The notes below the pieces were generated by a model. The model was not told where the DNA came from. It searched no databases and was given only the letters and a program-made list of their open reading frames with translations. Below are positions 22,293 to 29,778 of a DNA stretch of 38,235 nt, one piece after another (the stretch's first letter is position 1; each line of letters opens with the position of its first letter). The position numbers and the translations under genes are program-made. Origin of the DNA: DATKSS01 sp035468355 (GTDB lineage: Bacteria; Chloroflexota; Dormibacteria; Dormibacterales; Dormibacteraceae); assembly GCA_035468355.1 (NCBI GenBank), contig DATITA010000092.1, positions 1 to 38,235 on the forward strand. Direction: 5' to 3'.

Positions 22293-23719
22293 TTGCGGGC
22301 CGCCGCCTCGGCGATGGCCTGGACGAGGCCGTGTGTCGTGTACTCGCGCGCCACGATCGCGACGCTCAGTCCCAACTTCCGCGCCGTGTCGGCCGTGACG
22401 GGACCCATGCAGGCCACCTCGGCGTCACCCAGGATCGCGGGGAGGCGATCCTCGGGGAACGCCTTGACGAAGTTGTAGACGGTGGAGGAGCTGGTGAAGG
22501 TGATCACGTCCACGCCCTCGGCGTTGAAGAGCCGCAGCAGCGCAGGGCCTGCCTCCGGCGGGCACATCGAACGGTAGACGGGAAGGATCTCGACTTCTGC
22601 ACCACGATTGGCCAGCAGGGATGGTAAGGCGTCCCGCGCGACCTCCGCTCGCGGCACCAGCACCCGCATCCCCTTCATCTCCCAGCCCTCGAGCGCTTTG
22701 GCCAAGCCCTCGGCCGTGTACTCGGACGTGACGAGCTCGGGTCGCAGGCCATGCCGTTCCAGGCATTCGGCCGTCTCCTGGCCAATGGCGCACAACTTCG
22801 AGTTATGGAGGGCGCGGGCGTCGGCGCCGGTGCCGAGCAGCATCTGGAAGAAGATGTCGACCGCGTTGGCCGAAGCGAATATGACCAGGGCGGTGTGGTC
22901 CAGACTTTTGATGGCGTTGCCGACCCGCTCGTCGGTCGGCATCGGCCTGATCTCGAGGGTCGGCACCTCGATCACGGCCGCGCCCAGGTCGACGAGCTCG
23001 CGCCGGAATGGATCAACCTGGTGCCGCGCGCGAGTGATCAGGATGCGGCGGCCGTGCAGGGGGCGCCTGGACATCGTGTCGAGCCGCTCGGCCTTCTCGA
23101 CGCCAGGGCCAAGCACGAGCAGCGCATCGCCGCGAAGGCCGTACGTGCTCGCCTTGCGCAGAAGCTCGCCGAGAGGAGCGCTCACCCGATGCTGGCCCGG
23201 CAACCCCGGGTTGAGCAGCAGCGCCGCAGGTGTTTCGGCCGAGCGGCCATCCGCGAGCAGGGCGCTGATCCCGGACTCCCACCAGCCGGATGCCAACCTC
23301 AGCACCACGGTCTCGCCGCCCTTGACGAGGCCGAAGCCGATCGACGCGGAAAGACCTTCGATAGTCAACGGGATGCCGCTCATCATTGGCGCCGCGAGCT
23401 CGACGATGAGGCCAGGAAGCGCTTCGAAGTCCACACCGGCCCGCTCCAGCTTCTCCGCCAGGGCGCTTCCGTTCGAGAATGCGTACGGGTTGCCAGGGAA
23501 GAGCACCGTCACGCTGCGCCCGGCGCGCGCGAGGCGGATTACCTCGTCGTGAGATTCGAGCGGCGCGATGTCCGCGGTAACGGGCGCCAGGTGCAGCAGT
23601 CCAGCGCCACAACCATCGCAGTGGCGGATGACGTCAGCGAACCTGATCGCTTCGGTTGCTTGCACGGTGGCCAGTCCAGGATGTCCAGGACCTACGCCGA
23701 CGAGCCTGACCCTGCTCAT
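22289..23719 (-). CDS. hemD: Fused SUMT-like methyltransferase / uroporphyrinogen-III synthase
   Basis: A 476-residue two-domain protein. The C-terminal half (from about residue 223, GRRILITRARHQ) is uroporphyrinogen-III synthase, which closes hydroxymethylbilane to uroporphyrinogen III in heme and corrin synthesis; FASANAVDIFF and TFTSSSTVYNFVKAF are the two typical active-site loops. The N-terminal half starts like a tetrapyrrole methylase (RLVGVGPGHPGLATVQATEAI) but the conserved KGGDPxxFGRGxEE section is changed to FPGNPYAFSNGSALAEK, so the methyltransferase may be inactive or altered. It lies between polyprenyl synthase (32-nt gap) and cyclophilin (ATGA overlap). Confidence 0.88.
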   Translation of the reverse strand: MSRVRLVGVGPGHPGLATVQATEAIRFADVIRHCDGCGAGLLHLAPVTADIAPLESHDEVIRLARAGRSVTVLFPGNPYAFSNGSALAEKLERAGVDFEALPGLIVELAAPMMSGIPLTIEGLSASIGFGLVKGGETVVLRLASGWWESGISALLADGRSAETPAALLLNPGLPGQHRVSAPLGELLRKASTYGLRGDALLVLGPGVEKAERLDTMSRRPLHGRRILITRARHQVDPFRRELVDLGAAVIEVPTLEIRPMPTDERVGNAIKSLDHTALVIFASANAVDIFFQMLLGTGADARALHNSKLCAIGQETAECLERHGLRPELVTSEYTAEGLAKALEGWEMKGMRVLVPRAEVARDALPSLLANRGAEVEILPVYRSMCPPEAGPALLRLFNAEGVDVITFTSSSTVYNFVKAFPEDRLPAILGDAEVACMGPVTADTARKLGLSVAIVAREYTTHGLVQAIAEAAARK

Positions 23720-23751
23720 GCCACCATCCCCACCCGGGACACGTCGTCAGA

Positions 23752-24738
23752 TTAGAGCTTTCGGGAAACCACGTAGTCGGCGAGAGCTTCGAGCGTGATG
23801 GTCGCATCACCCGGCGCGAGCGCCCTCAGCTGTTCGCGCGCCGCCGTCGCATGTTCGCGCGCCCTCTTCAGTGCTTCGGCCGGGCCGGTGCTGCGGGATA
23901 CGGCTTCGACGACCCGCCTCGCGTCTTTCGCGTCGAGCTTCTGATCCACGTCGAGGAGCGCATGTAGTTCCCCTGCCACCGATTCGTCTTCCATCGCGAG
24001 CATCAACGGCAGCGTCGCGAATCCTTCCTCGACGTCCTGGCCGGTCGGCTTGCCGAGCTCTCCCTCGGTGCCCATGTAGTCCAGTACGTCGTCGGCGATC
24101 TGGAAAGCGAGACCGAGCTGGCGGCCATACACGCGCAATGCCGCGCGTTCGACGTCGCTCAGTCCGCCGAGCAGCGCGCCGATGTCGCAGCTCGCCGAGA
24201 GCAACGAGGCCGTCTTGGCCTCGATTCTCCTCATGTACTCGTCGATGCCGGTCGTGTACTGATACCGGATCGCCTGCTGCCTCACCTCTCCGGCGCAGAT
24301 CTCCATCACGGAGCGCGCCAGGATGCCGACGGCCTCGGCGTTCCGAGTTCGCGCCGCCACCTCGTAGGCCTTGGCGAAGTAGAAGTCACCGATGACGATG
24401 GCCGACTCATCGCCCCGCAACGCTGCGACCGTCGGCCGTCCGCGCCTGACCGCCGAGCGGTCGATGACGTCGTCATGCACAAGCGTCGCAGCGTGGGTGA
24501 GCTCGACCGCCGTCGCAGCAGGCATCAGGTCAGCGAGGTCGTAACGCCCGCATCGAGCCGCGAGCAGGACGAGCGCCGGCCTGATGCGCTTGCCACCCGC
24601 CTCGAAAAGATCCGCCATGGGAAGGGAGACCACCGGTGGGTCGCCTCCGATCTCGGCCCGCAGGCTTGCCTCGACCGTCGCAAGATCGGCGGTCACCGGG
24701 CCGAAGGGCGTTTGAGGCTCTTCCGCCTCGTCCCTCAA
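23752..24738 (-). CDS. Trans-polyprenyl diphosphate synthase
   Basis: A 328-residue isoprenyl chain elongase. GGKRIRP (48-54) binds the allylic or IPP diphosphate, the first Asp-rich motif is HDDVID (Asp89, Asp90, Asp93) and the second is QIADDVLDYMG near 214-223, followed by the GKPTGQD loop. The two residues before the first motif are small or aliphatic (TLVHDD), favouring a long product such as hepta-, octa- or nonaprenyl diphosphate for a menaquinone side chain; exact length is not assignable. The ATG overlaps the response-regulator stop by ATGA. Confidence 0.9.
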   Translation of the reverse strand: MRDEAEEPQTPFGPVTADLATVEASLRAEIGGDPPVVSLPMADLFEAGGKRIRPALVLLAARCGRYDLADLMPAATAVELTHAATLVHDDVIDRSAVRRGRPTVAALRGDESAIVIGDFYFAKAYEVAARTRNAEAVGILARSVMEICAGEVRQQAIRYQYTTGIDEYMRRIEAKTASLLSASCDIGALLGGLSDVERAALRVYGRQLGLAFQIADDVLDYMGTEGELGKPTGQDVEEGFATLPLMLAMEDESVAGELHALLDVDQKLDAKDARRVVEAVSRSTGPAEALKRAREHATAAREQLRALAPGDATITLEALADYVVSRKL

Positions 24739-25418
24739 CCAGACTTGACCGACAGGCGATAACCGAGGCCCGGCACGGCCTCCAGGTTGACGCCGGTGTT
24801 GGAGTGGTCCGAGAGCTTGCGCCTCAATCTCTGCACGTGCGGGTCCACCGAATGGTCGTCGAGGTCGTGCGGGTAGCCCCAGACCTTGTCTCGCAGCTGC
24901 GCGCGGGTCAGCACCCGCTCGGGATTGGCCGCCAGCACGGCCAGGAGGTTGAACTCGGTCATGGTCAAGATGATCTCTTCCTCGGCGATCTTGACCCGCC
25001 GCGACGCGTTGTCGATCTGCAGCGAGCCAATGGACAGGACGCCTTCCCGACCGCCGCCGGACTCCGCGATGGCGGACCGCCTGAGATGGGCGTTGATGCG
25101 GGCGGCGAGGATGCGAGAGTCGAACGGCTTGGTGATGTAGTCGTCAGCGCCGACCTCGAGGCCGACGACCTCGTCCATCTTGGTCGAGCGACCGGTCAGC
25201 ATCACCATCGGGCTGGTCAGCCCCTGCCGGCGGAGCTCGCGGATCACCTCGGTGCCGCTGATGTCGGGTAGCACCCAGTCCACGAGGACCAGATCGGGTT
25301 GACCGCTGGTCGCGATCTCGAGAGCCTGGCTTCCAGTGGCCGCCTCGAGCACCTCATGGCCCTGAAGCCTGCAGACCTCTGCCACGAGCACCCTGATCGG
25401 CTCGTCGTCTTCGACCAC
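24735..25418 (-). CDS. OmpR/PhoB-family response regulator
   Basis: A two-domain regulator. The receiver has phospho-acceptor Asp47 (LVLVDWVLP), Thr74 (MLTGRS) and Lys97 (ITKPFD). The winged helix shows LTMTEFNLLAVLAANPERVLTRAQL and a DPHVQRLRRKL recognition helix. No histidine kinase is near, so it is an orphan here. The GTG at 25418 used for these coordinates cuts into the first strand of the receiver. A CTG at 25457, overlapping the stop of the preceding gene as CTGA, would restore a normal start (TNPPARRKRRILVVEDDEP). It is translationally coupled to the polyprenyl synthase. Confidence 0.88.
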   Translation of the reverse strand: MVEDDEPIRVLVAEVCRLQGHEVLEAATGSQALEIATSGQPDLVLVDWVLPDISGTEVIRELRRQGLTSPMVMLTGRSTKMDEVVGLEVGADDYITKPFDSRILAARINAHLRRSAIAESGGGREGVLSIGSLQIDNASRRVKIAEEEIILTMTEFNLLAVLAANPERVLTRAQLRDKVWGYPHDLDDHSVDPHVQRLRRKLSDHSNTGVNLEAVPGLGYRLSVKSG

Positions 25419-25453
25419 GAGGATGCGGCGCTTGCGGCGGGCGGGGGGGTTCG

Positions 25454-25783
25454 TCAGTTCCGTATCGGAGGCGCGAAACCGACCCGTCGCGACTCACGAG
25501 ATGAGCGCTTCGGTCTCCGCATCAGGAGCACGCGCTTGTCCCCCCCGTCGATCACCTCGGCCAGGTCCCAGCCATCGGCGCCGGCCTCCTGCAGGAGCTT
25601 GACCAGGGTGACGCCGTCTGCAACTTGGGCCACCGTGAGGACCTGGGTCGAGAACTCCAGCTCGCGCGCCGGCATGCCCACCGACGGCAGCGGGCCCATC
25701 GCCCTGGCGCCGTCGCCCGGCTGTTCAGGTCGCGCGGGCTCCTCAGGTTCTTCATCGGGATCTTCTTCGAGACGCAAAGTCAT
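25454..25783 (-). CDS. DUF4177-like small protein
   Basis: A 109-residue protein: an acidic leader rich in Glu and Pro (EEDPDEEPEEPARPEQPGD), then an alpha/beta fold (FSTQVLTVAQ, LVKLLQEAGADGWDLAEVIDGGDKRVLLMRRPK). The helix followed by GADGWDL and two strands matches the DUF4177 pattern; its role is unknown. I start at the ATG 25783, since the frame's earlier ATG lies only a base from the adjacent tRNA. It is first in the long operon down to rdgB, and its stop overlaps a possible CTG start of the response regulator. Confidence 0.65.
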   Translation of the reverse strand: MTLRLEEDPDEEPEEPARPEQPGDGARAMGPLPSVGMPARELEFSTQVLTVAQVADGVTLVKLLQEAGADGWDLAEVIDGGDKRVLLMRRPKRSSRESRRVGFAPPIRN

Positions 25784-25816
25784 CCTCGGACGATTGTAGG
25801 CGGACTGCAGTGGCAA

Positions 25817-25889
25817 TACCCCCGGCGGGGGTCGAACCCGCGCTGGACCGGGTTTAAGCCGGCTGCCTCTGCCATTGGGCTACGGGGGC
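25817..25889 (-). tRNA. tRNA with UAA anticodon (Leu UUA) and short variable arm
   Basis: The cloverleaf is complete: acceptor GCCCCCG/CGGGGGT (first pair G-U), discriminator A, D arm GCC...GGC, anticodon stem GCCGG/CCGGT with loop CTTAAAC, variable loop CCAGC of five bases, and T arm GCGGG-TTCGACC-CCCGC. The anticodon reads UAA, decoding leucine UUA. Bacterial tRNA-Leu is normally class II with a long variable arm, so this class I shape is unexpected. CCA is not encoded. It lies 34 bases upstream of the DUF4177-like gene start, on the same strand. Confidence 0.85.
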
Positions 25890-25912
25890 AGCGTCAATTC
25901 TGCCCCGCCCGG

Positions 25913-26773
25913 CTAGGTCGAGTAGTCGAAGAAACCGCGGCCGGTCTTTCGCCCGAGGGCGCCGGCCTCGACGAGCTTACGGAGCACCTCTGGCGCGTCC
26001 GAGCCCTCTCCCTGGCGGTGGCGGTCTTTCATCGCCCCGTAGAAGATGTCGAGGCCGCTGAAGTCCAGGAGGTGGAAGGGGCCCATCGGCCAGTTCAGCC
26101 CTTTCTGGACCGCGACATCGATGTCCTCCGCGCTCGCGTATCCGCCTTCGAGCAGCCGCATGGCCTCCTCCGAGGCGGCAAAGAGGATCCGGTTCACGAT
26201 GAAGCCCCAGATCTCCTTTTGAAGGAGCACGGGCGTGCGGTCGATGCTGCGCACGAACTCCATCGCCGTCTCGATCGTCTCGTCGGACGTCTTTGGCCCG
26301 CGCACGACCTCGCAGAGCTGCATCACCGTGACCGGGTGGAAGAAGTGGGTGTTGCAGCAGCGCTCGGGATGGCCGGTGAAGGCCGCCAGCCGGCTGATCG
26401 CGATCGTGCTCGAGTTGCTCGTGACGATCGCGTCCTTCTTTGCATGCTTACCCAGGGCTTCGAAAACGCTCTTCTTGGCCTCGAAGTCCTCGATCACGGC
26501 TTCGATAACCAGGTCCGCCGCCGGCGTCGCCGCCGCCAGGTCGTTGGAGTCAGTGATGCGGGCGAGCGCCTGGTCCGCCGCCTCTTTGGTCAGCCGTCCT
26601 TTCTCCACCGAGCGAGCGAGCAGGCGCCGGTTCTGCGCCTGGGCCTTGTCGAGCTGGGCGGCTATTGCGTCGACAAGGGTCACCTCGTAGTGGCCGCTCA
26701 GCGCCGTCTGAAGAGCGATCTGCGACCCCATCGTCCCTGCGCCTACGACCACCACCCGCTTCAATTCATGCAT
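25913..26773 (-). CDS. 3-hydroxyacyl-CoA (3-hydroxybutyryl-CoA) dehydrogenase
   Basis: About 286 residues, the length of single-domain short-chain enzymes that oxidise (S)-3-hydroxyacyl-CoA with NAD(P) in beta-oxidation or butyrate/PHB metabolism. The Rossmann loop is VVVVGAGTMGSQIA; NSSTIAISRLA and the HFFHPVTVMQLCEVV catalytic section (His of the His-Glu dyad) follow. The C-terminal domain has GFIVNRILFAASEEAMRLLEGG and GPFHLLDFSGLDI. The start is either ATG 26773 or ATG 26785; both overlap the start region of the divergent metallopeptidase, and no ribosome-binding site is visible. Confidence 0.9.
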   Translation of the reverse strand: MHELKRVVVVGAGTMGSQIALQTALSGHYEVTLVDAIAAQLDKAQAQNRRLLARSVEKGRLTKEAADQALARITDSNDLAAATPAADLVIEAVIEDFEAKKSVFEALGKHAKKDAIVTSNSSTIAISRLAAFTGHPERCCNTHFFHPVTVMQLCEVVRGPKTSDETIETAMEFVRSIDRTPVLLQKEIWGFIVNRILFAASEEAMRLLEGGYASAEDIDVAVQKGLNWPMGPFHLLDFSGLDIFYGAMKDRHRQGEGSDAPEVLRKLVEAGALGRKTGRGFFDYST

Positions 26774-26783
26774 GAGGGTCAGC

Positions 26784-27083
26784 ATGAAGCAATTCGAGGC
26801 GGCGGCGCAGGCGGCGGTCGACTCGATCCCGGACGAGTTCCGGCCCTACCTCGAAAACACCGTCTTCATCATCGAGGAGGCATCCCCGGAGGGGTTGATG
26901 GGCCTGTACGAGGGCGCGACCGCGCTGGTCGACCTCGGCATGCCGGAGCGCATCACGCTCTACAAGCGCGCGCACGAGCAAGCGGTGGACTCGGTGGACG
27001 AGCTCGTGGCCGAGGTCCAGCGCACCATCCTCCACGAGGTGGGCCACCACTTCGGCATGGACGAGGAGGACCTGCCTTTCTAG
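26784..27083 (+). CDS. Minimal zinc metallopeptidase (MMP family)
   Basis: A 99-residue zincin of the actinobacterial minimal metallopeptidase type. The zinc motif HEVGHHFGMDEED (residues 84-96) contains the HExxHxxGxxxxD signature with Glu85 as base. The N-terminal part (VDSIPDEFRPYLENTVFIIEE, GLYEGATALVD) matches the family. The ATG at 26784 has GAGG seven bases upstream; an in-frame ATG at 26772 is less likely. Substrates of this family are not established. It ends in a four-base overlap with the convergent flavin reductase gene. Confidence 0.82.
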   Translation: MKQFEAAAQAAVDSIPDEFRPYLENTVFIIEEASPEGLMGLYEGATALVDLGMPERITLYKRAHEQAVDSVDELVAEVQRTILHEVGHHFGMDEEDLPF

Positions 27084-27553
27084 TGGAGGGTCCAGAAAGC
27101 GCGGTCCCACAGGACCAGGGGATCTCCCGACCCGGCGGCCACCGATTCGACACGACCCACGAAGATGTCGTGGTCGCCCGCCTCGTGCACCCACTCGAGC
27201 TTGCATTCGAGCCAGGCGGCGCAACCGTCGACCAGCGGGATGCCGTTCACGCCCAGGTGGTGGGGCAGCGTGCTCCACGCCGCGTCGATCGCGGGAGCTC
27301 TGCCCGACAACCGGTCCGCGACGAATTCCTGTGATCTGGTGAGCACGCTGACGTTGAAGACCTTGGCCTGGAGCACGGCGGAGCGCGTCGCCGACTCACG
27401 CTCCAGTCCCACCACCACCATGGGCGGCTCCAGGGAGATCGACACCAGGCTGCTGACGGTCATGCCTCGGTACTCTCCATCGAGTCGCGAGCTGACGACG
27501 ACGACGCCCGCCGGGAGCCGGGCCATGACGTTTCGGAAGTCCTGGTCTGGCAA
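27080..27553 (-). CDS. Flavin reductase-like FMN-binding split-barrel protein
   Basis: A protein of the flavin-reductase domain family, which reduces FMN/FAD with NAD(P)H for partner monooxygenases. Typical order: DFRNVMARLPAGVVVVSS, GMTVSSLVSISLEPPMVVVGL, FNVSVL, then HDIFVGRVESV and LVLWDRAFW at the C-terminus. The frame is open to an ATG at 27634, but that would run through tRNA-Cys, so a start at the TTG 27553 (157 residues) is more likely; it puts the family-like DQDFRNVM segment near the N-terminus. No monooxygenase partner is adjacent. Confidence 0.78.
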   Translation of the reverse strand: MPDQDFRNVMARLPAGVVVVSSRLDGEYRGMTVSSLVSISLEPPMVVVGLERESATRSAVLQAKVFNVSVLTRSQEFVADRLSGRAPAIDAAWSTLPHHLGVNGIPLVDGCAAWLECKLEWVHEAGDHDIFVGRVESVAAGSGDPLVLWDRAFWTLH

Positions 27554-27620
27554 GTGGCCAAAGCCTAGCGGGCCCGGCCGGCCCCGGCGCCGCTCGAAGG
27601 TAGAATCGATCGGAGCGGGC

Positions 27621-27694
27621 GGCGACGTAGCCAAGTGGCAAGGCAGAGGTCTGCAAAACCTCCATCCCCAGTTCGATTCTGGGCGTCGCCTCCA
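27621..27694 (+). tRNA. tRNA-Cys (anticodon GCA)
   Basis: Acceptor GGCGACG (27621-27627) pairs fully with CGTCGCC (27684-27690); the discriminator is T, as usual for cysteine, and CCA is encoded at 27692-27694. The anticodon loop CTGCAAA gives GCA. The T arm CCCAG-TTCGATT-CTGGG is intact. Confidence 0.95.
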
Positions 27695-27730
27695 ACCAAC
27701 CCCCGGCGTGTTACCGGCGAGGGAGCGCGA

Positions 27731-27859
27731 TCAGGGCGTCAAGACCACGAGCAGCAGTGCCGACGCCGACACGATGACGAGGATGGCGGCCACGCCGAGA
27801 TCCCATCCAGCGGCTCGGAGGTTGTCGACCGAGCTCTTGCCGGCTTTGCGTCGGTCCAT
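27731..27859 (-). CDS. 42-residue single-pass membrane protein, unknown
   Basis: The ATG at 27859 opens a 43-codon frame: a polar basic N-terminus (MDRRKAGKSSVDNLRAAGW) followed by one hydrophobic helix (LGVAAILVIVSASALLLVVL) and a stop. Charge and helix order suggest an N-in tail-anchored topology. There is no strong ribosome-binding site (GTGGCC directly upstream, with an in-frame GTG two codons earlier). No family is recognised. Confidence 0.45.
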   Translation of the reverse strand: MDRRKAGKSSVDNLRAAGWDLGVAAILVIVSASALLLVVLTP

Positions 27860-27936
27860 GGCCACGAGTTGATGTTAACTGGCCCAGGTCCTACTTAACG
27901 ACAATTAGGCGGACGGCGATGAAGCGGAGAAAGTAG

Positions 27937-27959
27937 GGGACCGGAGCGATTCCGGTCCC
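27937..27959. terminator. Perfect hairpin without U-tract
   Basis: GGGACCGGA (27937-27945) pairs perfectly with TCCGGTCCC (27951-27959) across GCGAT. It lies 33 bases beyond the stop of the secreted low-complexity gene on the minus strand. Without a T-run on either strand it could be a U-less terminator, an mRNA-stabilising stem or a protein site. Confidence 0.4.
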
Positions 27960-27992
27960 ATGTACTGGTTCGAAAAGAAGGTTATCTACCGC

Positions 27993-28352
27993 CTAGTCGT
28001 TGTGCCCGCTCCCGGAGCCGCTGTGGTTATCGCCCTCATGGTCACCGGACCCCGCGGTCGAAGTCGGCTTGGTCTCCTGGTCCGAATCGGGGGCCTCGGG
28101 CTGCTCGGTCGGCTCGGCCTTCGGTGATGCCTCGGGATGCTCGGCCGGCTCCGTCTTGGGCGAAGCCTCGGGCGATTCGCTGGGCTCGGGCGATCCCAGC
28201 CGCGCGCCGCTCGCCTCGTCGCCCACCCGGCTCTGCTGCATGTCAACGGTGCGGAACAGCGTGAAGCCGCCGCTGTGCGCGGACACGCCGATTCCGGCGA
28301 TCAGGATTGCACCCGCCGCGGTGCCCACGATGAGCGTCAGTGGTCTTTTCAT
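27993..28352 (-). CDS. Secreted or anchored Glu/Pro/Ser-rich low-complexity protein
   Basis: A 119-residue protein with an N-terminal hydrophobic signal or anchor (RPLTLIVGTAAGAILIAGIGVSA). The rest is disordered: repeats of the type (S/P)E(A/S)PK(T/A)EP (residues about 55-85), then Ser/Gly/His/Asp at the C-terminus (GSGDHEGDNHSGSGSGHND), which could bind metal. The start at ATG 28352 was chosen because the signal-like segment follows at once. It is divergent from the lipoate operon. No family is recognised. Confidence 0.6.
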   Translation of the reverse strand: MKRPLTLIVGTAAGAILIAGIGVSAHSGGFTLFRTVDMQQSRVGDEASGARLGSPEPSESPEASPKTEPAEHPEASPKAEPTEQPEAPDSDQETKPTSTAGSGDHEGDNHSGSGSGHND

Positions 28353-28413
28353 GCCCAAGCAACGCGGCGCCCTCCGAAAGTAGGAAGCCCAGGTCCGGTG
28401 TCGAGCTGATTCG

Positions 28414-28447
28414 CCGGATCCGAATCCGGATTGCCCTCGGTTACACT
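28414..28447 (+). promoter_or_regulatory. Candidate promoter and operator of the lipoate operon
   Basis: A perfect inverted repeat CCGGAT-CCGA-ATCCGG (28414-28429) is followed by a TACACT -10-like box (28442-28447), so the repeat would cover the -35 region. It lies 45 bases before the E2 start, in the gap shared with the divergent secreted-protein gene. The regulator is unknown. Confidence 0.35.
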
Positions 28448-28491
28448 CGGTTGCACAGGCACGCGGACCGTCATTGCGAGGAGGAGCCGGC

Positions 28492-29778
28492 ATGGGCTTG
28501 GCCCAGATCAAGATGCCCCAGCTCGGTGAATCCGTCACCGAGGGCACGGTCGAGAAGTGGCTCAAGCACGAGGGCGATTTAGTCAAGCGGGATGAGCCGC
28601 TGGTCGAGGTGGTGACCGACAAGGTCAACGCCGAGATCCCCTCGCCTTTTGAGGGCAAGCTGGTCAAGATCTCCGCCGCCGAGGGTGAGACCGTGCGCGT
28701 GGGCGCGGTGATCGGGCAGATCGAGACCGCTACGCCTGCCGCCGCCCCGATCGGTGAGGCGGTGCCCGCCTCGAGCCCGGGCGCCGCTCACACCGAGGTC
28801 CCAGCCGCGCCCGCCGCCAGCCCCGTGCCGCCAGCGCAGCCCGCTGCAGTCGCCCCCGCCTCGACCGATGGAGGCGGCGAGTCCGGCCGCCTCTCGCCCG
28901 CAGTGCGCAAGCTCGCCGCCGAGCACGGGGTCGATCCCTCGTCGCTCCGAGGCTCGGGCATGGGCGGGCGGGTGACCCGGGACGACGTGCTGGCCGCGGT
29001 CGGCTCACGCGAGGCGACCCCCGCTCAAGCCCCGACGCCGGCAACGGCCGGCACCTCCGCCCCGGCCCGCATCGACGGAGCACGCGAGGAGCTGATGAAG
29101 CTCAGCGTGATGCGGCGCTCGATCGCCGAGCACATGACCCGGAGCCTGGCGACGTCGCCGCACGCATGGACCCTCCAGGAGGTCGACCTCACCAACCTGG
29201 TCCGCTACCGCGAATCCGAAAAGGAAACCTTCAAGGCACGCCACGGCGTAGCGCTCACCTACCTGCCCTTCGTGGCGCAGATCGTCTGTGAGGCGATCAA
29301 GCAGTACCCCTGGCTCAACTCGTCCTGGAGCGACGAAGGGGTGATCCTCAAGCGATACATCAACCTGGGCATCGCGGTGTCGATCCCCGACGGCCTCATC
29401 GTGCCGGTGCTCAAGGACGCCGACCGGCTCGGCTTCACCGACATGGTGCGCACGCTCAACGACCTGGTCGACCGCGCGCGCACCAAGAAGCTCAAGGCGG
29501 AAGACGTGCAGGGTGGAACCTTCACGCTGAACAACACAGGGGCAACCGGTTCGGTGGCCAGCCAGCCGATCATCAATCAGCCGCAGGCGGCAATTCTGAC
29601 CACAGAGTCGATCGTGAAGCGCCCGGTCGTGATCAACGACGCGATCGCGGTCCGCCACATGATGAACCTCTGCCTCAGCTTCGATCACCGCGTGATCGAT
29701 GGCATGATGGCCGGCCAGTTTCTCGGCTCGGTCAAGAAGCGGCTCGAGGAATGGACGCCCGGTAGCATCCGGCTGTGA
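28492..29778 (+). CDS. 2-oxoacid dehydrogenase E2 (dihydrolipoamide acyltransferase)
   Basis: A 428-residue E2 core of a 2-oxoacid dehydrogenase complex. One N-terminal lipoyl domain carries the modified Lys44 (VTDKVNAE). An Ala/Pro linker leads to a peripheral-subunit-binding domain (residues about 134-170, LSPAVRKLAAEHGV...GRVTRDDVLAAV) and a catalytic acyltransferase domain ending with SFDHRVIDG, His399 and Asp403. Start ATG 28492 has GAGGAGG upstream. Whether the acyl group is acetyl, succinyl or branched-chain is not clear; no E1 or E3 is in the window. It overlaps lipA by GTGA, linking the enzyme to synthesis of its own cofactor. Confidence 0.93.
   Translation: MGLAQIKMPQLGESVTEGTVEKWLKHEGDLVKRDEPLVEVVTDKVNAEIPSPFEGKLVKISAAEGETVRVGAVIGQIETATPAAAPIGEAVPASSPGAAHTEVPAAPAASPVPPAQPAAVAPASTDGGGESGRLSPAVRKLAAEHGVDPSSLRGSGMGGRVTRDDVLAAVGSREATPAQAPTPATAGTSAPARIDGAREELMKLSVMRRSIAEHMTRSLATSPHAWTLQEVDLTNLVRYRESEKETFKARHGVALTYLPFVAQIVCEAIKQYPWLNSSWSDEGVILKRYINLGIAVSIPDGLIVPVLKDADRLGFTDMVRTLNDLVDRARTKKLKAEDVQGGTFTLNNTGATGSVASQPIINQPQAAILTTESIVKRPVVINDAIAVRHMMNLCLSFDHRVIDGMMAGQFLGSVKKRLEEWTPGSIRL

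Noticed and set aside
25625..27334. A very long plus-strand open frame antisense to the dehydrogenase and flavin reductase
   Set aside because: It crosses a tRNA gene and several well-recognised genes, and its product is Arg/His/Gly-rich as expected for an antisense frame in GC-rich DNA.
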